Part shown: piece after piece, positions 35,060-43,588 of the stretch | Layout of the letters: every line of letters starts with the position of its first letter | Position numbering within the stretch: position 1 is the stretch's first letter | DNA from: Aquimarina sp. AU474 | GTDB lineage: Bacteria > Bacteroidota > Bacteroidia > Flavobacteriales > Flavobacteriaceae | Direction of reading: 5' to 3' | Length of the DNA: 64,000 nucleotides | Assembly: GCF_900312815.1 (NCBI RefSeq) | Contig: NZ_OMPE01000005.1 | Location: forward strand, 62,001 to 126,000 | Notes under the pieces: model-generated | Told to the model about the DNA's origin: nothing | What the model saw: only the letters and a program-made list of their open reading frames with translations | Databases searched by the model: none | Translations under genes and position numbers: made by a program

Positions 35060-36450
35060 ACTGTTTCTTTTCTTAGTTGTTCTAAATATGCTTGCTTATC
35101 ATCTCGATAAAATAAGTTCATGGTTTCAAAAGGAATAATTTTATAATCCTTATTCACAATATGAACACAAGATTTTTTAACAGCTCTAACATCAAAATTA
35201 TACGCATCTATAAATTGCATAATTATAATTCTGAATAAATTATCATACCCCAAATCAGGCGCATCGATTTCTGGCAAACAACACATTATAGATTTTAGGT
35301 TTTCTGAAGCTGTTTCGACAGAGTTACCTGTACTAAACAACTCAAGAACTTTTCCATGTAATTCTTCATCCTGCTCGTAAACAATGGTGTTTTTACCATT
35401 ATCCAATAAATCTGCTGGATTAATATATCTAGTAAGAGGTAAAATCCCGTCTTCATTTTTTAAAGCATATCCCATCACTAATGCATCTGGATTGCATGGC
35501 ACAGGAATAAGATCATCTTCTTGAAATACTGGATACTGTTCTAATATTTTCCTTCTTACCTCAGTTAGCGTTATTCTATCTGTCTGCGTGTCAAAGTTTT
35601 CTAATCGACCTGCAATCTGCGTAGGCTGAAAAGTAACTCCTCGCACACATTTTTGTGTTGTAGCATATGAAAGGATATCCCCTATTTGATCATCATTTAA
35701 TCCTTTTTCTAATGTTACAACCAGTGTAGTAGATAGGTTCACAGTATTAAGGTTTGCAATGGCCCGTTTCCTAACACTAGTAAGATCCTCTCCTCTTAGT
35801 TTTTCTAAAACTTCAGATTGTAACGAATCAAATTGTAAATACACCTCAAAGTCCGGCATATAACTTGCTAACCGCTCTGTAAATGTTTTATCCTTGGCAA
35901 TACGAATTCCATTAGTATTTAGCATCAAATGACGAATAGGCAATTGCTTTGCGTAATCCATAATCTCAAAAAACTGGGGATGTACTGTAGGTTCGCCCCC
36001 ACTAATCTGAACCACATCCGGTTCTTTTTCATTTTCAACTATGGCATCCAACATCTTTTTAATCTCTTCTAAAGAACGATGTCGCCCATAACTAGGAGAT
36101 GAAGAGGCGTAACACGTGGGACATGTAAGATTGCAGCGATCTGTTACTTCGATAATAGTTAAACAAGAATGTTGTTCATGATCAGGACACAATCCACAAT
36201 CATAAGGGCATCCATAATCTGTTGTTGTATTAAATTTATATGGAAATTCTGAAGGTTTATTATAGTTTCTTATATTTTTATAATATTCGACATCATCAGC
36301 AATTAACACTTTTGAACGACCGTGTTCTGGGCAACGTTTAAGCATAAAAACCTTACCCTCTTCAAAAACAATTTTTGCATCAATTCTTTTAAGACACGTA
36401 GGACATAAACTTAAAGTATAATCGTAATAGGTATATTTTCTAGTAGGCAT
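35056..36450 (-). CDS. Radical SAM protein of the MJ0619 / tetraether lipid synthase (Tes) type
   Basis: The 464-residue enzyme has an N-terminal CPTC (Cys16, Cys19) and CPEH (Cys40, His43) site, a CPYDCGLC-x7-C cluster (Cys81, 85, 88, 96) and the radical SAM CNLTCPTC (Cys106, 110, 113), followed by the VVQISGGEPTVHP SAM-binding region. This four-site layout is that of the archaeal MJ0619/Tes enzymes that couple lipid chains or methylate pterins using several Fe-S clusters. ATG 36450 is chosen because it overlaps the TAA of the upstream Lgt-like gene by one base; the longer frame would start 51 bases inside it. Adjacent to Lgt-like and small membrane proteins. Bacterial substrate unknown; lipid modification is inferred. 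Confidence 0.88.
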   Translation of the reverse strand: MPTRKYTYYDYTLSLCPTCLKRIDAKIVFEEGKVFMLKRCPEHGRSKVLIADDVEYYKNIRNYNKPSEFPYKFNTTTDYGCPYDCGLCPDHEQHSCLTIIEVTDRCNLTCPTCYASSSPSYGRHRSLEEIKKMLDAIVENEKEPDVVQISGGEPTVHPQFFEIMDYAKQLPIRHLMLNTNGIRIAKDKTFTERLASYMPDFEVYLQFDSLQSEVLEKLRGEDLTSVRKRAIANLNTVNLSTTLVVTLEKGLNDDQIGDILSYATTQKCVRGVTFQPTQIAGRLENFDTQTDRITLTEVRRKILEQYPVFQEDDLIPVPCNPDALVMGYALKNEDGILPLTRYINPADLLDNGKNTIVYEQDEELHGKVLELFSTGNSVETASENLKSIMCCLPEIDAPDLGYDNLFRIIIMQFIDAYNFDVRAVKKSCVHIVNKDYKIIPFETMNLFYRDDKQAYLEQLRKETV

Positions 36451-37181
36451 TAAAAAAGTTTTCGAATGGTTTTCCAATAATAAATCATGCATAAGATACA
36501 TAAATACTGAATACTACTTAACCCTAAAATCAAAAATATATTAGGTTTCAAAAACTCTATACAAAACCGAAATAAGAAATAAGCGATCATAAAATACTTA
36601 AACAATAATCCATTCTCTGGTTTAACCTGACCTTGAAACCTTCTTAAAACAATCCATAAAATGAAGAGAAAAATCACTTCATATAACGCAATAGGATGCC
36701 TTGCAATACCATCTCCCAAATCCATTCCAAATATTGAAGAAGTAGCTTTCCCAAAAGTAAACTCGTTGGTACCTGCAAAAAAACAACCTATCCTACCAAT
36801 AAGAATCCCTAATATTATTGGGAACGTAAATAAATCTCCCGAGGATTGTTTTTCTCCAATAATTTTCTTTGCTAGTTCTACCCCCAAAAGCCCACCAAAA
36901 AGCCCACCCATTATGGTTTTTGCATTAATCAAAGAAATAAAATAAGCCGCGCCAGAAGAAAAAACCGGATACTCTAAAAAACCTACAATACGAGAACCAA
37001 GAAAAGCGCCAAAAACTGCACCTATAATAATAGACAATCTATTGTTTGAAGATATTAGATCATTACTGCGTTTTTTAAGGTAAACATAATACCTAAACCC
37101 AATAAAAAATGCAGCATACTCTAAAATTAAATGGATATTCACTTTAACACCAAAAACAATAGGCTCAAAAGGAATATCCAT
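36450..37181 (-). CDS. Lgt-like integral membrane protein (prolipoprotein diacylglyceryl transferase family)
   Basis: The 243-residue polytopic protein is related to Lgt, which moves diacylglycerol from phosphatidylglycerol to a lipoprotein cysteine. Recognisable are MGGLFGGLLG (residues 91-100), GRIGCFFAG (129-137) and RHPIALYE (161-168), which correspond to the family's HGG, GRxGNFIN and final R...QLYE segments. Compared with E. coli Lgt from memory, the catalytic histidine position appears to hold Met91 and the conserved asparagine appears to be Cys133. This suggests a paralogue with altered activity rather than the housekeeping enzyme. It is the first gene of a three-gene coupled unit with the Tes-like radical SAM protein. 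Confidence 0.82.
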   Translation of the reverse strand: MDIPFEPIVFGVKVNIHLILEYAAFFIGFRYYVYLKKRSNDLISSNNRLSIIIGAVFGAFLGSRIVGFLEYPVFSSGAAYFISLINAKTIMGGLFGGLLGVELAKKIIGEKQSSGDLFTFPIILGILIGRIGCFFAGTNEFTFGKATSSIFGMDLGDGIARHPIALYEVIFLFILWIVLRRFQGQVKPENGLLFKYFMIAYFLFRFCIEFLKPNIFLILGLSSIQYLCILCMIYYWKTIRKLF

Positions 37182-37222
37182 TTACAAATTAATTCAATTT
37201 ACTATCGAAATATACACTTTTT

Positions 37223-38821
37223 TTATTTCATAGCTTTAGCCATCACATGATATCTTGGATCATCCACATCATGCTCAATTACACTAGCCAACCTAGGTGA
37301 AGCTTTGATCATTAAGGCTTGGCACTCTTCACTTAAGTGCTTGACTCTTACTTTTTTTCCGGCTTCTTCATACTTACCTACAAGATTAAATATCGCTTCT
37401 AGTGCAGAATGATCACTTACACGAGATTCTATAAAATCTATTTCAACATTTTCTGGATCGTTTGCAACATCAAACTTATTATTAAAAGCCTGTATACTTC
37501 CAAAGAAAAGAGGACCCCATATTTCATACACTTTAGTACCATCTTCTTTTATATGTTTTCTTGCTCGAATTTTTTTGGCGTTTTCCCATGCAAATGCTAA
37601 TGCCGACATTATTACACCAGCGATTACTGCAACAGCCAAATCGAAGAACACCGTTAATAATGATACTGCGATTAAAACAATTGCATCTGTAAGGGGTATT
37701 TTATTCAAAATCCTGAAACTTGACCAAGCAAAAGTACCGATAACTACCATAAACATTACTCCTACTAATGCCGCAATAGGTACTTGTTCAATCAAACCAG
37801 ATGCAAATAATATAAACAACAATAAAGTCACAGCCGCAACAATACCAGAAAGTCTAGTACGTCCTCCTCCTTTAATATTAATAATTGATTGTCCAATCAT
37901 AGCACAACCACCCATACCACCAAATAGTCCAGTAATAATATTTGCTCCACCTTGCGCTAAGCATTCTCTATTCGAATTACCTCTTGTTTCGGTTAGCTCA
38001 TCAATAAGATTAAGAGTCATTAAAGATTCTATCAATCCAATAGCAGCAAGTATTAATGCATAAGGAGCTATAAATTTAAAAGTTTCAAAATTCATTGGTA
38101 TTTTATTAAAAATATCAAATTGAAATTGAGGCAAACCTCCTTTAAGACCTTCTCCACCACCATCTTTAATAAAACTACCTACGGTAGCCACATCTAACTT
38201 TCCTAAAATTACAATAGCAGAAACTACAACAATCCCTATAAGTGCTTCTGGCAATTTTGCGGTAGCTTTCAATTTTGGCAATCCCCACATTATAGCCATT
38301 GTTAACAATACCAACCCAACCATTAGAAACAGATCTCCACCTTTCATCCATACTTTATCTCCACCAACAAATTCTTTAAACATCCCTAATTGAGAAAGGA
38401 AAATCACTATCGCCAAACCATTTACAAATCCCATCATTACGGGATGCGGAATTAAACGTACAAATTTCCCTAGTTTAAAAACTCCTGCCAGCATTTGAAT
38501 AATTCCCATTAGAATAACCGTAGCAAAAAGGTAATAGAGTCCAAGTTCTTCCTCTGGTGCGCCCATAGCATTCCCTTCGGCTACTAAACTCACCATCACA
38601 ACAGCCAATGCTCCGGTAGCTCCTGAGATCATTCCTGGTCGACCACCAAAAATAGAAGTTATTAAGCCTATCATAAAAGCTGCATACAAACCAACCAATG
38701 GATCAACACCTGCTACAAATGCAAAAGCCACTGCTTCTGGCACTAAAGCCAATGCAACAGTTAAACCAGATAAAATATCATTTTTGGCATTTGCCACCCT
38801 TTTTCTTACAAACTCTGTCAT
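37223..38821 (-). CDS. SulP family inorganic anion transporter
   Basis: The 532-residue protein has about 12 membrane segments with family motifs GLTVALALVPEAVAFAFVAGV, GATGALAVVMVSLV and NIITGLFGGMGGCAMIGQSIINIKGGGRTRLSG, and a C-terminal STAS domain from about residue 435. SulP members carry sulfate, bicarbonate or other anions, usually coupled to Na+ or H+. Without further evidence the ion is not assigned; bicarbonate or sulfate are the usual marine choices. It has a clear promoter at 38842-38871 on the minus strand. Confidence 0.92.
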   Translation of the reverse strand: MTEFVRKRVANAKNDILSGLTVALALVPEAVAFAFVAGVDPLVGLYAAFMIGLITSIFGGRPGMISGATGALAVVMVSLVAEGNAMGAPEEELGLYYLFATVILMGIIQMLAGVFKLGKFVRLIPHPVMMGFVNGLAIVIFLSQLGMFKEFVGGDKVWMKGGDLFLMVGLVLLTMAIMWGLPKLKATAKLPEALIGIVVVSAIVILGKLDVATVGSFIKDGGGEGLKGGLPQFQFDIFNKIPMNFETFKFIAPYALILAAIGLIESLMTLNLIDELTETRGNSNRECLAQGGANIITGLFGGMGGCAMIGQSIINIKGGGRTRLSGIVAAVTLLLFILFASGLIEQVPIAALVGVMFMVVIGTFAWSSFRILNKIPLTDAIVLIAVSLLTVFFDLAVAVIAGVIMSALAFAWENAKKIRARKHIKEDGTKVYEIWGPLFFGSIQAFNNKFDVANDPENVEIDFIESRVSDHSALEAIFNLVGKYEEAGKKVRVKHLSEECQALMIKASPRLASVIEHDVDDPRYHVMAKAMK

Positions 38822-38841
38822 TATTATGGTATTTGAGGGTG

Positions 38842-38871
38842 CAAAAATACGTTTATTTTGTAGTACAACAA
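38842..38871 (-). promoter_or_regulatory. Promoter for SulP transporter
   Basis: On the minus strand TTG (38871-38869) and TATTTTTG (38849-38842) are separated by 19 bases, an ideal Bacteroidota promoter. The start codon is 20 bases downstream. Confidence 0.75.
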
Positions 38872-38944
38872 GTAAAATTAAAAGCTATCTCAAGGATCTA
38901 TGCAACTAAAACGTTATGGAAGATTTTTAATTTACGAAACTTAG

Positions 38945-38952
38945 TATATTTG
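38945..38952 (+). promoter_or_regulatory. -7 box for M14 peptidase
   Basis: TATATTTG matches TAnnTTTG and lies 26 bases before the start of the M14 peptidase gene. No TTG at the ideal distance is seen. Confidence 0.45.
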
Positions 38953-38978
38953 ACTTTCATTCATCACATCTACAAATC

Positions 38979-40724
38979 ATGTATAGAACTCTGCTTTTTT
39001 TAGGCTTTCTTATTACTCTCTCCTGTAATACTTCACAAAAAGAAGACGGCAAAAATCACGATTTCACAACTACTTTCGAAAAAAGTAAAGGAACAGAAAC
39101 ACCTACCTATACCGAAGTAATAAACTACTACCAAAACCTAACTAGGGTATTTCCTGAAATTAAAATGCAGGAAATAGGAATAACCGACAGCGGACACCCA
39201 TTACACATCATAACTCTAAATCCAGATCAGGAGTTTGATTTCGAAAAAATTCGTGTTGAGAAACAAATCATATTGATTAATAATGGTATTCACCCAGGTG
39301 AAAGTGATGGTATCGATGCAACTATGTTGTTATTTAGAGATATTGTACAAAGAAAGATTAAGGTTCCCGAGAATACCATTTTAACTACTATCCCCATATA
39401 CAATATTGGAGGGGCGTTAAACCGAAACTCTGGAACAAGAACCAATCAAAATGGTCCGAAAGAATATGGTTTTAGAGGCAATGCACGAAATTATGATCTT
39501 AACCGTGATTTTATTAAAAATGACAGTAAGAACGCACGGACTTTTGCCAAAATCTTTCATCTGGTTCAACCTGATGTTTTTATAGACAACCACGTAAGTA
39601 ATGGTGCTGATTATCAATATACTTTAACCCATTTATTTACACAACACAATAAACTTGGAGGAAAATTAGGCAATTATTTAAATACCAAAATGCGTCCACA
39701 ATTAGAAACTTCTCTTGCTTCAAAAAAGTGGGATATCACCCCATATGTAAATGTTTGGGGAACCACGCCTGATAAAGGATGGACACAATTTATGGATTCT
39801 CCTCGATATTCAACAGGATACACCACTTTATGGAATACCTTAGGGATGATGGTCGAAACACATATGTTAAAACCCTACAAACAAAGAGTTGAAGGAACTT
39901 ACGAATTGATGAAATCTATGATCGAAATTACAGAAAAGGATGGACAAACAATTAGAGCCTTAAGGGACAAAACGTTTGCCGAGCAATCAAAAAGAAAAAC
40001 ATATCCCGTGAATTGGAAAGTAGACACCACTCAAGTTTCTAAGTTTAATTTTAAAGGGTATGAAGGAGCGTTTATAGATAGCGAAATTACAGGGGCAAAA
40101 CGCCTAAAATACTCTCAAAATTCACCATATACTAAAGAAGTTAAATATCAAGATTACTATACCCCAACAACAGAAATTAGTATTCCTAAAGCGTATATTA
40201 TTCCGCAAGGCTGGTGGAATGTTATTGATTTACTAAAACAAAATCAAATACAACTTACAACCTTAAAAAAAGATTCTGTACTATCTGTAGAAACGTATCA
40301 CCTCAAAGATTACAAAACTCGAAAAAAGCCTTACGAGGGGCATTATCTTCATTATGAAACTTCGCTAAATAAAAGCAACGAAAAAATTAGATTCAAAAAA
40401 GGAGATATTATCGTTAATACGAGTCAAAAAGGTTTTAGATACATTATGGAAACTTTGGAACCCGAAGCACCCGATTCATTTTTTAATTGGAACTTTTTTG
40501 ACACCATACTTCAACAAAAAGAAGGCTTTTCTCCCTACGTATGGGAAGACAAAGCTTTTGATATATTAAAAAATAATAAAAAAATAAGGCTACAATTCGA
40601 AAAAAAGAAAAAAGATTCTGCATTTGCCAATAACTGGTATGCACAATTAAACTGGATACACCAACAAACTAATCATTATGAAAAAGCACACCTTAGATAC
40701 CCAGTATCAAGGATTTTACGATAA
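38979..40724 (+). CDS. M14 family zinc metallocarboxypeptidase, lipoprotein
   Basis: The 581-residue protein has a lipoprotein signal with Cys16 (LSC). The peptidase domain shows the zinc motif NGIHPGESDGIDA (His-x-x-Glu), GALNRNSGTRTNQNG, RDF and FIDNHVSNGADYQY, consistent with the M14 carboxypeptidase fold. A C-terminal beta-rich region of about 200 residues follows (from about 360). It is likely to act at the cell surface or in the periplasm on peptides or peptidoglycan. Its tail overlaps the convergent Nudix gene by nine bases. Confidence 0.9.
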   Translation: MYRTLLFLGFLITLSCNTSQKEDGKNHDFTTTFEKSKGTETPTYTEVINYYQNLTRVFPEIKMQEIGITDSGHPLHIITLNPDQEFDFEKIRVEKQIILINNGIHPGESDGIDATMLLFRDIVQRKIKVPENTILTTIPIYNIGGALNRNSGTRTNQNGPKEYGFRGNARNYDLNRDFIKNDSKNARTFAKIFHLVQPDVFIDNHVSNGADYQYTLTHLFTQHNKLGGKLGNYLNTKMRPQLETSLASKKWDITPYVNVWGTTPDKGWTQFMDSPRYSTGYTTLWNTLGMMVETHMLKPYKQRVEGTYELMKSMIEITEKDGQTIRALRDKTFAEQSKRKTYPVNWKVDTTQVSKFNFKGYEGAFIDSEITGAKRLKYSQNSPYTKEVKYQDYYTPTTEISIPKAYIIPQGWWNVIDLLKQNQIQLTTLKKDSVLSVETYHLKDYKTRKKPYEGHYLHYETSLNKSNEKIRFKKGDIIVNTSQKGFRYIMETLEPEAPDSFFNWNFFDTILQQKEGFSPYVWEDKAFDILKNNKKIRLQFEKKKKDSAFANNWYAQLNWIHQQTNHYEKAHLRYPVSRILR

Positions 40725-41324
40725 ATAATCATACGAAAACAGTTTTTTTATATTCGCATAAGAGTTGGTTAATGCTTTTTTGGCTTTTCTCTTATTCTTC
40801 CATTTCACTTTGGTGATACCTTCTTCTTTTTGCGGCACCAAATCACCCTTATATTCTGTTTTCATTTCGAACCAATACGTAACCTTAAGCCTATATTCTC
40901 CATTTCGTCTAAATACATGATAGGTTTTGTACAAAAACTTAGTGATCTCAAGTCCCGTAACTCCAGTTTCCTCCTCAACCTCTCGAATAGCAGCTGTTTC
41001 TATATGCTCATTCTTTTCTATTTTTCCCTTGGGCAAATCCCATTTACCATTACGATAAATAAAAAGAATTTCCCCTTTGGCATTATAAGCCTTACCTCCG
41101 CCGGCTACTACAACTGGTAACTTAGAGTACAAATGTTCAATAAGTTTATCTTCATTTTTATGATAGAAATGATATTTAGCCTCTTCATCGACAGCTTCTT
41201 TATCCAAAATATCTTTAATAATTGTTGGAAATTCCACCTTTTTAATGGGTATCATTTTATACCCATCAATAGACTTTTTTGTAGATAGAATAATAGGCGT
41301 ATTATTCACAAAAACTTTATACAT
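40716..41324 (-). CDS. Nudix hydrolase
   Basis: The 202-residue protein has a perfect Nudix box, G-x5-E-x7-REUxEExGU, seen as GKIEKNE followed by IREVEEETGV. The N-terminal 60 residues are an extra domain common to a Bacteroidota subgroup. Nudix enzymes hydrolyse nucleoside-diphosphate derivatives; the substrate is not obvious. The start is set at ATG 41324; a TTG two codons earlier is less likely. It is divergent from pyrE with eight bases between the start codons, and its 3' end overlaps the M14 gene by nine bases. Confidence 0.88.
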   Translation of the reverse strand: MYKVFVNNTPIILSTKKSIDGYKMIPIKKVEFPTIIKDILDKEAVDEEAKYHFYHKNEDKLIEHLYSKLPVVVAGGGKAYNAKGEILFIYRNGKWDLPKGKIEKNEHIETAAIREVEEETGVTGLEITKFLYKTYHVFRRNGEYRLKVTYWFEMKTEYKGDLVPQKEEGITKVKWKNKRKAKKALTNSYANIKKLFSYDYLS

Positions 41325-41327
41325 TTG
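41320..41327 (+). promoter_or_regulatory. -7 box for pyrE overlapping the Nudix start
   Basis: TACATTTG matches TAnnTTTG and ends only five bases before the pyrE ATG (41333). The promoter lies within the start of the divergent Nudix gene. If used, pyrE mRNA would be leaderless or nearly so. Confidence 0.5.
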
Positions 41328-41332
41328 CAACT

Positions 41333-41974
41333 ATGATTTTTGATAAAAATACAGCAAAAAAAACTGCTGAGTTATTGTTGCAAATTAATGCAATTAAATT
41401 ACAACCACAAGAACCTTTTACCTGGGCATCTGGATGGAAATCTCCGATTTATTGTGATAATCGAATTACACTTTCTTATACCGAGATAAGGAAATACTTA
41501 AAAGAGAATCTAGCGAAGTTTATTGAAGATAAATATGGTAAACCCGATGTTATTGCTGGTGTAGCAACTGGTGCTATTGGTATTGGGATGCTAGTCGCAG
41601 AACAACTTGATCTTCCTTTTATTTATGTACGTCCTGAAGCCAAAAAACACGGTCGAAAAAATCAAATTGAAGGTATTGTTCCCGAGGGAAAAAAGGTAAT
41701 CGTTGTAGAAGATTTAATTAGCACAGGAAAAAGCAGCTTAAACGCAGTTAAGGCATTACATGAGGTGAATGCTGAAGTTATGGGGATGGTCGCCATTTTT
41801 AATTACGGGTTTGATGTAGCTATACAAAATTTTAAGGATGCGGCATTATCTTTGCACACGCTCAGTAATTACGACAACCTTTTAGAGCAAGCTCTAGATA
41901 CAGACTACATTACCAAACAACAATTACAAACACTACAAAGCTGGAGAACCAATCCATCAGAGTGGAATATTTAA
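41333..41974 (+). CDS. pyrE: Orotate phosphoribosyltransferase
   Basis: PyrE condenses orotate with PRPP to give OMP in pyrimidine synthesis. The 213-residue protein has FTWASGWKSPIYCDNR, AGVATGAIGIGMLVAE and the PRPP-binding VIVVEDLISTGKSS, all in typical order. Length is normal. It is divergent from a Nudix gene, with a promoter box very close to its start, and is followed 15 bases later by an SRPBCC gene probably on the same transcript. Confidence 0.95.
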   Translation: MIFDKNTAKKTAELLLQINAIKLQPQEPFTWASGWKSPIYCDNRITLSYTEIRKYLKENLAKFIEDKYGKPDVIAGVATGAIGIGMLVAEQLDLPFIYVRPEAKKHGRKNQIEGIVPEGKKVIVVEDLISTGKSSLNAVKALHEVNAEVMGMVAIFNYGFDVAIQNFKDAALSLHTLSNYDNLLEQALDTDYITKQQLQTLQSWRTNPSEWNI

Positions 41975-41989
41975 CGATTTAATAGCATT

Positions 41990-42382
41990 ATGAATTTAGA
42001 AAGCCCTACAGTTACAGTAAACAAAACAGCAGAAGAAGTATTTGAATTTTTAACCAAAGTTGAAAATTTTGAACAACTTATGCCAGAAAGCAAACAAAAG
42101 TTTGAAAAAATCAATGATTCGAGGTTTCTTTTTCAATTAAAAGGGATGCCTGAGTTAGTATTGGATCAAAAAGAAAACACTCCTTCGAGTCAAGTTGTAT
42201 TAGGTGCAGCAAGTGACAAACTTCCTTTTACTTTAACAGCAGATATTATTAACACAGAAGACGGAAAAAGTACAACAAAACTTACTTTTAATGGAGAATT
42301 TAATGCGATGATGGCAATGATGATTAAAAACCCTATTCAAAATTTCATTAATACGCTTAGCGAAAACATAGGTAAGTTATAA
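41990..42382 (+). CDS. SRPBCC family (START/Bet v1-like) protein
   Basis: This 130-residue protein starts LESPTVTVNKTAEEVFEFLTKVENFEQLMP, the typical opening of the polyketide-cyclase/SRPBCC hydrophobic-ligand-binding fold, and ends with a long C-terminal helix, NPIQNFINTLSENIGKL. It has no signal peptide. Homologues are common next to pyrE in Flavobacteriaceae, but the ligand is unknown. It ends directly beside the convergent birA stop. Confidence 0.82.
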   Translation: MNLESPTVTVNKTAEEVFEFLTKVENFEQLMPESKQKFEKINDSRFLFQLKGMPELVLDQKENTPSSQVVLGAASDKLPFTLTADIINTEDGKSTTKLTFNGEFNAMMAMMIKNPIQNFINTLSENIGKL

Positions 42383-43114
42383 TCAATATAACAATTTAAT
42401 TTCTTTTAAATCAAAATTAGAAACCACATCATCTTCTAATAAAACCTGAAGTTTACCCTCATTGGTAATTGATTGAATAATACCAACAAAAGCGTCTCCC
42501 TTTGCATCATTAAATGTAGAGGGTTTGTTTTTTCTAAAAAGCATAGTTTCGTACTCATATTTTAGGCTTTTAAACCTGGAAATTTTGAGTTGAGAAAACC
42601 GTTCTTTTAATTTATTAAGCAGCCCATGCAAAACTTCATCGATATCCAGATTTTTACCCAAAATTTGTTTTAACGATCCTGCCTGCGGTAAACTATCAAA
42701 TTTTAATTGATTAACATTTAAACCAATCCCAACAATCACTCCTTCTAACCTGCCATTTTTAACAATATTTTCTATTAAAATACCACATACTTTAAGTCTA
42801 TCTGACAGAATGTCGTTAGGCCATTTTATAGATAATCTTGTGACCATCAAATCGTTTAAAACATCACAAACAGCCAACGATGTTACTATAGAAACAAAGA
42901 ACTGATCGGTTATCGATATCTCCTGAACAGGCATAAACACACTACAAGTAAGGTTTTCTCCTGGATTACTTTGCCATACGGTTCCCATCTGCCCTTTTCC
43001 TGCCTCTTGTGCAATTGCTCTAACACAAACAGGGCTCTCTACTTTTTTTTCGCGATGTAAGCCCCTTAAGAAGCTATTTGTTGAGTCAATGGCATCAACT
43101 TTGATTATATGCAT
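42383..43114 (-). CDS. birA: Biotin--[acetyl-CoA-carboxylase] ligase
   Basis: BirA makes biotinyl-AMP and attaches biotin to carrier proteins such as pyruvate carboxylase and AccB. The 243-residue protein lacks the N-terminal repressor HTH domain. Motifs include AIDSTNSFLRGL, GKGQMGTVWQSNPGENL, the biotin-binding KWPNDI and GIGLNVN. It is therefore a group I (non-regulatory) ligase. It is divergent from rsfS and convergent with the SRPBCC gene with no gap. Confidence 0.94.
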   Translation of the reverse strand: MHIIKVDAIDSTNSFLRGLHREKKVESPVCVRAIAQEAGKGQMGTVWQSNPGENLTCSVFMPVQEISITDQFFVSIVTSLAVCDVLNDLMVTRLSIKWPNDILSDRLKVCGILIENIVKNGRLEGVIVGIGLNVNQLKFDSLPQAGSLKQILGKNLDIDEVLHGLLNKLKERFSQLKISRFKSLKYEYETMLFRKNKPSTFNDAKGDAFVGIIQSITNEGKLQVLLEDDVVSNFDLKEIKLLY

Positions 43115-43203
43115 ATAAAAGGTGTAAAAGTTTCATAAATGTCCGACTAATACGGATATTTAAATAATAAAAAGTAATAACTTTACACAAATTAAAAAAA
43201 TGC

Positions 43204-43575
43204 ATGACTAAAAAAGAAATCGGTAACGATCAATTAATTACTCAAATATTAAAAGGTATTGAAGAAGTAAAAGGTAATGACATTAATATTTTGGATCTTA
43301 GAGACATCGAAAATACAGTTTGTAACTACTTCGTAATCTGCAACGGAACTTCTAATACTCAAGTAAATGCAATTGTTAATTCCATCCAAAAAACTGTAAG
43401 CAAAGAACTTAAAGATAAACCTTGGCATGTTGAAGGTAGTGAAAATGCAGAATGGGTATTAATTGATTATGTAAATGTTGTAGTTCATGTTTTTCAAAAG
43501 CATATAAGAGAATTCTATGACATGGAAGGACTTTGGGGAGATGCAAAAACTACAGTTATCGAAACAAATTATTAA
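43204..43575 (+). CDS. rsfS: Ribosomal silencing factor RsfS
   Basis: RsfS (Iojap) binds L14 on the 50S subunit and blocks subunit joining in starvation or stationary phase. The 123-residue protein has ILDLRDIENTVCNYFVICNGTSNTQVNAI, PWHVEGSENAEWVLIDY and VVVHVFQKHIREFYDMEGLW, all family hallmarks. The ATG at 43200 is a decoy that stops after three codons. It is followed 13 bases later by ftsH, a very common order in Bacteroidota. Confidence 0.95.
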   Translation: MTKKEIGNDQLITQILKGIEEVKGNDINILDLRDIENTVCNYFVICNGTSNTQVNAIVNSIQKTVSKELKDKPWHVEGSENAEWVLIDYVNVVVHVFQKHIREFYDMEGLWGDAKTTVIETNY

Positions 43576-43588
43576 AAGAAAACCGTAA

